A stretch of DNA of 64,000 nt from Flavobacterium psychrophilum. GTDB taxonomy: Bacteria > Bacteroidota > Bacteroidia > Flavobacteriales > Flavobacteriaceae. The stretch lies in assembly GCA_945872245.1 (NCBI GenBank), contig CAMBZB010000004.1, positions 40,821 to 104,820 on the forward strand, in the 5' to 3' direction. The notes beneath the pieces were generated by a model. That model saw only the letters and a program-made list of their open reading frames with translations. It was not told the DNA's origin and searched no databases. Both the position numbers and the translations under genes were made by a program. This document shows, in pieces, positions 56,026-64,000 of the stretch; the stretch's first letter is position 1; each line of letters opens with the position of its first letter.

Positions 56026-56160
56026 ATAAAATTAGAATCTAGAAATTGGATTTTGTAATATCATTTTTGGCGAATTTAAGTTCTGTAATCACACTTCCCT
56101 GAATAATTGGGATTTGATTTTGAAAAGCTGACAGACTTTATTCATCGGAGTATTTGAATG

Positions 56161-57819
56161 TTACTTTTTTACAATTTTCCCGCTCTTGGAAAAACCGTTT
56201 GATTCTATTTTATATAAATAAGTCCCTTTTTCTAAGGATTTTATTGAAATAACGGGAGATTGAGTTGAGACTTTTTTTTCCAAAACTTTTTGCCCTAAAA
56301 CGGTATAAAAAACAACATTTCCGGTATCAAATCCTTGGTCTAAAGCAACCGAAATAGAATCACTCGTTGGATTGGGGAAAACCACGAAATCATTTTTAGA
56401 AAAATCTAAAACCGACAATCCATTCGCTAAAGCCAAACTAAAATCGGGAATTCCGTAACCATATTTATTACGCACATTTAATAATGGATTTGGATCAAAA
56501 TAAAAAAATTTATCAGCCGATTGTATAACTAATTGTTTGATTTCTTGATTGGTTTTTGTGGGTAAAGCTTGCCACAAACAAGCAACCATTCCCGCGAGTA
56601 TCGGACATGAAAATGAAGTTCCATTTGCAGTTGTAATAGTCCCTGAAACATCGGATAAAACTGATGCTTGTCCCTGAGCCATTACATCAGGTTTTACCCG
56701 ATTATCAAAACTCGGTCCAATAGAGCTAAAAGCGGCATACGTTTTATCCGCTTTTACCGCCCCAATAGCCAAAACATTTGTTGCTTCTGCGGGAACTCCA
56801 ATATGTTTTTCAGAGGTTCCACCCTCATTTCCTGCACTGGCAACTACTAAAATACCTTTGCTAAAGGCGATATTAGCTCCTTTTGAAGCAAAGGCAGAGT
56901 TTCCTGTCATATCGGAATAGGTGTGACTATAATTAGGATTATCATAGCCAAAATACCCCAAAGAGCTTGTTATAATATCTACTCCTAATCGGTCGGCTTC
57001 TTCTGCGGCTTCAACCCAATTGGATTCTTCAACAGGGTTTTCTGAATAGGGAAATACAGAAACAGCATCTTCAGTGATAAATAAATAATACTTTGCATCT
57101 GGAGCGGTTCCCACTAATTGACCGTCTGTAAAACCTCCCATGGTTGATAAAACCAGTGTTCCATGTGAATCTAATGCGAAAAAATTAGGGCTTTCATTTA
57201 CATAATCATACCCCCCAAGAATTTGGTTGTTGTCTCTTAATCTCTGAAACGGTTGCGCGGTATCAACTCCTAGAAACCCTGAATCTAAAATAGCAATTAT
57301 TTTACCTGAACCCGTGTAATTTTGTTGGTGTAACAAATCACCTTTTAGCATTTTGATTTGATTGTCAGATGTTCCATAATTGAAATTGACGGCGGTTTCC
57401 AGAGTCTTGTTTATGGGTTCAGATTTAAGCCGTTGTACCGAAGTTGTTTTGGCTGTGTTAAGCAAACGATTGGCAAAATCAACACGATCGACATAAGGAA
57501 GTAATTTCAGCGCATTAATATTGGCTTGCGTGCCTCGAATATGAATACAATTGAGCCATTTTGATTTGGCTTTGACTGTAATTCCAGTAGAACTTGTAAT
57601 CTGGTCAATATAGGATTGATGAATTGGAACGTCTGAAATATCCAAAGGAATATTTTGAGTAATTCTTCGGTCCAAAGCTCTTTGCGTGAGCATTGTCAAA
57701 GGACTATCGAAATAAGTTTGTGAATCTGGTTTGTCTTTAAAATACACCCAAGCGTCTTCTATCTGGGAAAAGGCAGCAGAAGTGATAAACAAGAAAAGGA
57801 TTAAATGGATTTTTTTCAT
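56161..57819 (-). CDS. secreted S8 serine peptidase (subtilase) with type IX sorting domain
   Basis: The 552-residue protein has a signal peptide (ITSAAFSQ) and an N-terminal prosegment to about residue 150. The subtilase domain has catalytic Asp179 in IAILDSG, His219 in DSHGTLV and Ser402 in NGTSFSCP, so the triad is intact. The C-terminal 75 residues (FVVFPNPTSDSISVAL to GTYLYKIESNGFSKSGKIVKK) are a type A T9SS sorting domain that directs it across the outer membrane. It is an extracellular or cell-surface protease. It lies 27 bases downstream of mnmA on the same strand. Confidence 0.94.
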   Translation of the reverse strand: MKKIHLILFLFITSAAFSQIEDAWVYFKDKPDSQTYFDSPLTMLTQRALDRRITQNIPLDISDVPIHQSYIDQITSSTGITVKAKSKWLNCIHIRGTQANINALKLLPYVDRVDFANRLLNTAKTTSVQRLKSEPINKTLETAVNFNYGTSDNQIKMLKGDLLHQQNYTGSGKIIAILDSGFLGVDTAQPFQRLRDNNQILGGYDYVNESPNFFALDSHGTLVLSTMGGFTDGQLVGTAPDAKYYLFITEDAVSVFPYSENPVEESNWVEAAEEADRLGVDIITSSLGYFGYDNPNYSHTYSDMTGNSAFASKGANIAFSKGILVVASAGNEGGTSEKHIGVPAEATNVLAIGAVKADKTYAAFSSIGPSFDNRVKPDVMAQGQASVLSDVSGTITTANGTSFSCPILAGMVACLWQALPTKTNQEIKQLVIQSADKFFYFDPNPLLNVRNKYGYGIPDFSLALANGLSVLDFSKNDFVVFPNPTSDSISVALDQGFDTGNVVFYTVLGQKVLEKKVSTQSPVISIKSLEKGTYLYKIESNGFSKSGKIVKK

Positions 57820-57846
57820 ATTTATGGTTGGAAATAAAATACGAAT

Positions 57847-59034
57847 CTAAGAAATAACTCCCGAACCAACTAATTCATCATCCAGATACCAAGCTACGAA
57901 CTGACCTTCGGTTATCGCGGATTGCGGTTCTTCAAAAGCAACGTACATTCCGTTTTCAAATTGGTGTAAAGTCGCTTTTTGCAAAGTTTGTCGGTAACGA
58001 ATTCTCGCCATCACTTCCATAATTTCACCATTAGCCAAGGCCAAATCAGTACGAATCCAATGCAATTCAGATTTCTCTATAAACAAGGCACTTTTAAACA
58101 ATCCAGGATGTTGACTACTTAATCCAGTGTAAATTGTATTGGTCACCACGTTTGTGGCGATTATAAATAAAGGATCTGTTGTTCCACCAACGTTCAATCC
58201 TTTTCTTTGTCCTGTCGTGAAATAATGTGCGCCTTGATGCTTTCCAACTATTTTTCCCATTTCTGGAGTATAGTCTATTTTTTTTGAGTCGAATACAATT
58301 GATTCTTCAACAGAAAGACCTTCTGGTTTATCTAAATTATAAACGGGATGGTTTTTATCGATTTGGAAAATTAATCCGTCTTTGGGTTGCAATTTTTGTT
58401 GCAAGAATTCAGGCAATCGCACTTTTCCAATAAAACATAATCCTTGGGAATCTCGCTTTTCTGCGGTAATCAAATCCAATTCTAAAGCGATTTCACGGAC
58501 TTCAGGTTTGGTTAATTCTCCTATTGGAAACATGGATTTTGCCAATTGTCCCTGTGATAATTGACATAGAAAATAAGATTGGTCTTTGTTGTTGTCGGCT
58601 CCAGACAAAAGTTGATATACTTTCTTGCCGTTGACTTCTATTTCTCCTTTTCGGCAATAATGACCTGTCGCCACATAATCGGCACCTAGGTTTAAAGCGA
58701 TTTTCATGAAAACATCGAATTTTATTTCTCGATTGCAAAGTACATCGGGGTTTGGAGTTCGCCCTTTTTCATATTCGTTGAACATATAGTCCACGATTTT
58801 CTCTTTGTATGCTTCGCTTAAATCTACGGTTTGAAAAGGAATACCCAATTTTTCGGCAACCAACAAAGCATCATTACTATCTTCGAGCCATGGACATTCA
58901 TTAGAAATGGTAACGGAATCATCGTGCCAATTTTTCATAAAAAGACCAATAACTTCGTAGCCTTGTTGCTGCAACAAATAAGCTGCAACACTCGAATCCA
59001 CTCCGCCGGAAAGCCCTACTACAACTCGTTTCAT
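57847..59034 (-). CDS. mnmA: tRNA-specific 2-thiouridylase MnmA
   Basis: The protein has 395 residues from ATG 59034 ([11 protein letters not shown]). The ATP-binding PP-loop SGGVDSS (9-15) is followed by [17 protein letters not shown] with the first catalytic cysteine, [10 protein letters not shown], and [10 protein letters not shown] with the second cysteine. The C-terminal RNA-binding barrels end [24 protein letters not shown]. MnmA transfers persulfide sulphur to U34 of tRNAs for Lys, Glu and Gln. A -7 box lies 32 bases upstream. Confidence 0.96.
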   Translation of the reverse strand: MKRVVVGLSGGVDSSVAAYLLQQQGYEVIGLFMKNWHDDSVTISNECPWLEDSNDALLVAEKLGIPFQTVDLSEAYKEKIVDYMFNEYEKGRTPNPDVLCNREIKFDVFMKIALNLGADYVATGHYCRKGEIEVNGKKVYQLLSGADNNKDQSYFLCQLSQGQLAKSMFPIGELTKPEVREIALELDLITAEKRDSQGLCFIGKVRLPEFLQQKLQPKDGLIFQIDKNHPVYNLDKPEGLSVEESIVFDSKKIDYTPEMGKIVGKHQGAHYFTTGQRKGLNVGGTTDPLFIIATNVVTNTIYTGLSSQHPGLFKSALFIEKSELHWIRTDLALANGEIMEVMARIRYRQTLQKATLHQFENGMYVAFEEPQSAITEGQFVAWYLDDELVGSGVIS

Positions 59035-59066
59035 TTTAAACAATTACCGTTTTTTTTACTAGAGCA

Positions 59067-59074
59067 CAAAGTTA
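59067..59074 (-). promoter_or_regulatory. -7 promoter element of mnmA
   Basis: The minus strand reads TAACTTTG, 32 bases before the mnmA ATG. Confidence 0.45.
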
Positions 59075-59109
59075 CAAAGATTTACAACAGAATTTGAGTA
59101 AAGAAAAAC

Positions 59110-59823
59110 TTAATTGGTTTTGATTTTTGAAGTCCTTTGCGGAAAACTCATATTCTCTTCTTTAGACAATTTTCCTTTTTCGTAAAAATGCCAAACTCCC
59201 GCTTTTTTTCCGTCCACAAAGTTTCCTTTTGAAATAAGGTTCCCATCGGAATCTTTAAAAGTGCTAGTACCATTATATTCGTTGTTCTTGTACGCAGACT
59301 CCTCAATTACAATTCCGTTTTCAGTATATCTTTTACAAATACCTTCTTTGAGGTTGTCCTTAAAATTTATTTCTTCGGCGATTTTTCCGTTTGGATAAAA
59401 AACACTTCGTAACCCTTCCAACTTACCATTGGCATAATATTCGATTGTCATTATGGCTTTTGAAGCTTTATGGTAGTAGTTCCAACGACCTTCAAATAAT
59501 TTGTTGACCACTTTTCCTTCACTTACTTTGTTCTTGTTTTGATCGTAAAAAATGGTGTAAGCCGAATTGTCTTTTGGATTAAATTCTCTGGTGGCAATGA
59601 CCTTTTTTGTCTTTGTATTATCAAAGAAGGTAAAAAAACCTACTTCCTTTCCGTGTTCGAAAGTACCCTCATACTTGGGATTTTTGGTATCTTCATAAAT
59701 CCCTTTCCAAAGTCCGTGTTTTTTACCCTTTTCGTCTAACTTATTGAAATTGTTTTGTGCCCGAATACAAAACACATTCAAAAAAATCAAAACAAGCATG
59801 CCACTTTTATAATATGTTTTCAT
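59110..59823 (-). CDS. MORN-repeat (YwqK-like) protein, exported
   Basis: The 237-residue protein has a signal peptide (VLIFLNVFCIRAQ) and at least five MORN-type repeats with the GKxxGxWxxY pattern (DEKGKKHGLWKGIYE, GTFEHGKEVGFFTFF, YANGKLEGLRSVFYPNGKIAEE, GNFVDGKKAGVWHFYEKGKL). Proteins of this group are often named toxin-antitoxin system YwqK family antitoxin, but no cognate toxin gene is next to it and it is exported here, so I would not call it an antitoxin. The function is unknown; a cell-surface protein is plausible. Confidence 0.85.
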   Translation of the reverse strand: MKTYYKSGMLVLIFLNVFCIRAQNNFNKLDEKGKKHGLWKGIYEDTKNPKYEGTFEHGKEVGFFTFFDNTKTKKVIATREFNPKDNSAYTIFYDQNKNKVSEGKVVNKLFEGRWNYYHKASKAIMTIEYYANGKLEGLRSVFYPNGKIAEEINFKDNLKEGICKRYTENGIVIEESAYKNNEYNGTSTFKDSDGNLISKGNFVDGKKAGVWHFYEKGKLSKEENMSFPQRTSKIKTN

Positions 59824-59875
59824 AACTATCTTTTAATTCCAAACGATTTTCAATCTCAAAAATTATTCCAATAAA

Positions 59876-59900
59876 AAAATCCCGAAAATATCGGGATTTT
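59876..59900 (-). terminator. intrinsic terminator of yidC
   Basis: AAAATCCCGA (59876-59885) pairs with TCGGGATTTT (59891-59900) around AAATA. Read on the minus strand, the stem is followed by a T-run. Confidence 0.82.
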
Positions 59901-59907
59901 AAAATGC

Positions 59908-61815
59908 TTATTTCTTTTTGTCCTTTGCCTTTTGAGCTTCGGCCTGTTCCATAACTTCTTGAAGTTTTTGTTGAAATTTACCTTGTTTTTTGGGCTCTTT
60001 CAATTTGTTCTCCTGGATTTGGGCGTGAATCTTGTCGCTATCGATAAAATATCTTTTAATAACAATCATGATACCTATGGTAATCAAATTTGATATAAAG
60101 TTATACAAACTCAATCCAGCACCATAACTATTGAAGAAGAACAACATCATGATTGGCGAAACATAAATCATAATTTTCATCATCTTGGCCATATCCGGCA
60201 TTCCTTCTTGTTGTGGAGCTGCCATTTGTTGGTCACCCGAAGTCATTTTCATATAGAAGAAAATGGCAATCGAGGCAAGAACCGGAAACAAACTAATATG
60301 GTCTCCATACAAAGGAATATGGAAAGGTAATTTTATTACTTCGTCAAAAGAAGACAAATCGTCTGCCCAAAGGAATCCTTTTTGTCTCAACTCAAAAGCT
60401 GACGGAAAAAACTGGAACGAGGCATACATAAACGGAATTTGTATCAATGCCGGAATACAACCCGCCATAGGATTAACTCCCGCTTTGTTGTATAACTTCA
60501 TTGTTTCCTGCTGCTTTTTCATCGCATCTTTTTTGAATTTTTCTCCCAACTCTGTTATTTCAGGACGCAAAACTTTCATCTTGGCCTGTGACAAAAATGA
60601 TTTAAACGTAATAGGCGACATGGCAATTTTAATCAAAATCGTAAAAATGATGATTGCAATTCCCAAGGACAGACCTAAAGTTGTACTTAAAAACCCAAAC
60701 AATGGAATGAAAATAAACATATTAATCCAGCCGAAAATTCCCCAACCCAATGGAATAATTTTTTCAAGATTTTTATCGTACTGCTTCAATGTTTTATAAT
60801 CTGATGGACCGAAATACCAACTCATTTTATAATCTATTTCGCCATTACTGAAAGCCAAAGGAAGATTTGCTTTCAATTGTTTTGTATAAACCGTATCAAT
60901 TGTTTCATCATTAACCAGATTATTAGAATGCAGTTTTGATATCTCAAAAGGTTTGTCTGTTAATAAAATCGTTGAGAAAAAGTGTTGTTTAAACGCTACA
61001 AAAGTAGTTTTATTTGAATCCTCTTCCTTGTCATTTCCTTGTCCTACGTAATCAATTTTTCCGTCCTCGTATTCAAAATAAATTTCAGTGTAACGATTTT
61101 CATAGGAAACACTTTTTTCGTTTCGATAGGTTTTTAAACTCCATTCCAAGTCTAAAGGTTTGGCCGTATTCAATACTTTGTTTAATCCTTGAGAACGAAG
61201 ATCAAAACCAATCATATACTCGTTTGGTTTCAGAATATATTTATATTCTAAAAACTCATTGGCTCCAGCCTTCAATTTCATTGACAGCATTTGATTTTCC
61301 CCATCTTTTGTAAAAGTGGGTTCGAAATAAAGGTCTTTGGTATTTAAGGTGCGATTATCGCTAGTTTGCAATTGAATGTTTAAATCGGCATTATTGTCTT
61401 TTATCAGTTCCACTAATTGACCCGAACCTTTCTTGAATTTTTCGAAATTTTTTAAAGTAGCCTCGACAATATAGCCTCCTTTATTTGCAATCTTAAGTTT
61501 TACCAATTCGTTTTCGATAGTTGTAAAACCCTCTCTTGCCGATGGAAGCGTTGCGGAATAAGCAAAACTACCTAAGGTTTTTTGTGCTTTAGCCAATTGC
61601 AAGGAATCGCCTGCGGCAACAATTACAGGTTCAGCCACTGCTTGAGGTGCAACAACCTGATTTGCTTTCTCTTGTTTTTCTACCTTTTCATTCTTTGCTT
61701 TTTCGGCTGCGATAGTTGCCTCCGAAGGTTGATTTTGATACATAATCCAAATCAAAATTCCAAAAATCAATATGAAACCAATAATCGAATTGAGGTCTAA
61801 TTTTTTTTCTTCCAT
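59908..61815 (-). CDS. yidC: membrane protein insertase YidC
   Basis: The protein has 635 residues from ATG 61815 (MEEKKLDLNSIIGF). It has one N-terminal helix, a periplasmic beta-domain (residues about 90-350), then the conserved five-helix insertase core with SPITFKSFLSQAKMKVLRPEI (about 400-425), GCIPALIQIPFMYASFQFFP and MMKIMIYVSPIMMLFFFNSYGAGLSLYNF. A lysine-rich tail follows. YidC inserts and folds membrane proteins alone or with SecYEG-DF-YajC. Bacteroidota YidC is typically this long. It lies downstream of pyrG by 139 bases. Confidence 0.96.
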   Translation of the reverse strand: MEEKKLDLNSIIGFILIFGILIWIMYQNQPSEATIAAEKAKNEKVEKQEKANQVVAPQAVAEPVIVAAGDSLQLAKAQKTLGSFAYSATLPSAREGFTTIENELVKLKIANKGGYIVEATLKNFEKFKKGSGQLVELIKDNNADLNIQLQTSDNRTLNTKDLYFEPTFTKDGENQMLSMKLKAGANEFLEYKYILKPNEYMIGFDLRSQGLNKVLNTAKPLDLEWSLKTYRNEKSVSYENRYTEIYFEYEDGKIDYVGQGNDKEEDSNKTTFVAFKQHFFSTILLTDKPFEISKLHSNNLVNDETIDTVYTKQLKANLPLAFSNGEIDYKMSWYFGPSDYKTLKQYDKNLEKIIPLGWGIFGWINMFIFIPLFGFLSTTLGLSLGIAIIIFTILIKIAMSPITFKSFLSQAKMKVLRPEITELGEKFKKDAMKKQQETMKLYNKAGVNPMAGCIPALIQIPFMYASFQFFPSAFELRQKGFLWADDLSSFDEVIKLPFHIPLYGDHISLFPVLASIAIFFYMKMTSGDQQMAAPQQEGMPDMAKMMKIMIYVSPIMMLFFFNSYGAGLSLYNFISNLITIGIMIVIKRYFIDSDKIHAQIQENKLKEPKKQGKFQQKLQEVMEQAEAQKAKDKKK

Positions 61816-61830
61816 TATTTTATTTTTCAT

Positions 61831-61954
61831 CCTATCCCCGACCCTCCGCTAAGTAGAGCGTATAGAGTCCGGAATGTGTTTATTTATTGTTATTACTTAC
61901 TACTTATCATCTATTATTTTCTGCCTTTTGTTCCCCCTTCGGGGACTAGGTGAC
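61831..61954. other. GC-richer palindrome-containing gap between yidC and pyrG
   Basis: The gap holds CGCTAAGTAGAGCG-like and GTTCCCCCTTCGGGGAC (61930-61945) inverted repeats on a background richer in C and G than its surroundings. No gene is present. The second may act as a pyrG terminator or be a dispersed intergenic repeat. Confidence 0.5.
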
Positions 61955-63625
<1,671 letters not shown>

Positions 63626-63634
63626 AAAACGATG

Positions 63635-63642
63635 CAAAAATA
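63635..63642 (-). promoter_or_regulatory. -7 promoter element of pyrG
   Basis: The minus strand reads TATTTTTG, 66 bases before the pyrG ATG. Confidence 0.5.
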
Positions 63643-64000
63643 CAATTATAAATTGATAAAAAACTAATTTGAAAATGAGATAATTTTGATTTTATTGACA
63701 GGACACAAAGTCACCGAAGATTATTGGTTTCAAAGAACCGAAGAGACTAAACCAGAGTACTGGAAGAATTCATAAAAGCAAAACAAATATTCTGAAAAAC
63801 CTCCACACATCTTACAAACAAAAAACTCATTTCATTAGAAACCAGGTTTTTCAAAAAACCCGAGGCATCGCCGAACAGGTGAAGCAAAAGCAAAGAACCG
63901 AGCTTGCGAACACGGCGTAGCTATAAAAAAAGAAAGCCTGTCTAAAAAAGACAGGCTTCACTAAAGAAAGGCGACGAATCGAGTCCGGAGGACGAACACC
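63643..64000. other. intergenic region to window edge, structured and GC-richer at right
   Basis: No gene is visible. From 63840 rightward the sequence changes character, with GGTTTT/AAAACC (63845-63860), CGCCG/CGGCG (63869-63873 with 63913-63917), AGCT/AGCT and GTCC-GGA-GGAC (63983-63993). It may be the end of a feature that continues beyond the window. Confidence 0.5.
63934..63958. terminator. hairpin with flanking A/T runs, probable minus-strand terminator
   Basis: AAGCCTGTCT (63934-63943) pairs perfectly with AGACAGGCTT (63949-63958). Read on the minus strand, a T-rich run follows, so it probably ends a transcript entering from the right of the window. Confidence 0.7.

Noticed and set aside
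59110..59823. Functional antitoxin assignment for the MORN protein
   Set aside because: It has a signal peptide and no adjacent toxin gene.

Overview
The window is a chromosomal segment of an AT-rich member of the Bacteroidota, most likely Flavobacteriaceae and probably Flavobacterium or a close relative. The evidence is the gene content: a TonB-dependent receptor paired with a DUF4249 lipoprotein, a type IX secretion sorting tail on a subtilase, PafA-type alkaline phosphatase, a CcsBA fusion, monomeric NADP-isocitrate dehydrogenase, a PUR-family (DUF3276) protein, long forms of NusB and YidC, and many promoters of the Bacteroidota type (TAnnTTTG at -7, sometimes with TTTG/TTG about 19-20 bases upstream). 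No rRNA, CRISPR array, prophage or complete insertion sequence was seen. There is one tRNA.

Layout. 1-5.1 kb: the 3' part of a Maf pyrophosphatase gene, then an operon of a secreted PIG-L deacetylase, a 35-residue single-span membrane peptide and a sodium:solute symporter. 5.1-8.2 kb (minus): DUF2911 protein, HAD phosphatase, TcdA-like tRNA-modifying enzyme and TatD-like hydrolase. 8.2-12.2 kb: an accessory stretch next to tRNA-Arg(ACG), holding a 47-residue conserved-looking peptide, a pentapeptide-repeat protein, a RelE/ParE-type toxin-antitoxin pair and a 594-residue protein with five zinc ribbons around a PD-(D/E)XK-like nuclease core plus HTH- and NUMOD1-like C-terminal modules, flanked by palindromic non-coding DNA. 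12.2-17.2 kb (minus): a MacAB-like ABC efflux operon, a GNAT acetyltransferase, and KdsC with a DUF2520 reductase. 17.4-21.1 kb: CcsBA and glutathione peroxidase. 21.2-24.1 kb (minus): MurQ with a DUF433/DUF5615 toxin-antitoxin pair just upstream, a ZIP transporter and a methyltransferase. 24.1-27 kb: THUMP-domain rRNA methyltransferase, a small membrane protein and PepT. 27-36.3 kb: YajC/NusB, an ABC exporter, the PUR protein, a thioredoxin-like protein, a cyclophilin-FKBP fusion, TrmD, L19 and Icd. 36.3-44.8 kb: TonB receptor/DUF4249, thiamine pyrophosphokinase, RlmF, UvrB, DUF1456 protein and an NAD(P)-binding protein. 44.8-53.9 kb: SucC, GltB/GltD and LysA. 53.9-63.6 kb (minus): PafA, a secreted hypothetical, a type IX subtilase, MnmA, a MORN-repeat protein, YidC and PyrG. 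The last 430 bases hold the pyrG promoter and an unexplained structured region.

Most of the window is core metabolism and information processing (tRNA/rRNA modification, nitrogen assimilation through GltBD, TCA-cycle enzymes, membrane protein insertion, cytochrome maturation). The accessory signal is concentrated at 8.2-12.2 kb, where the zinc-ribbon nuclease-like protein is the best candidate for something poorly described. Secondary points are short proteins missed by size-limited gene calling, a possibly leaderless tatD transcript, heptanucleotide-periodic intergenic repeats and several dispersed palindromic repeats.
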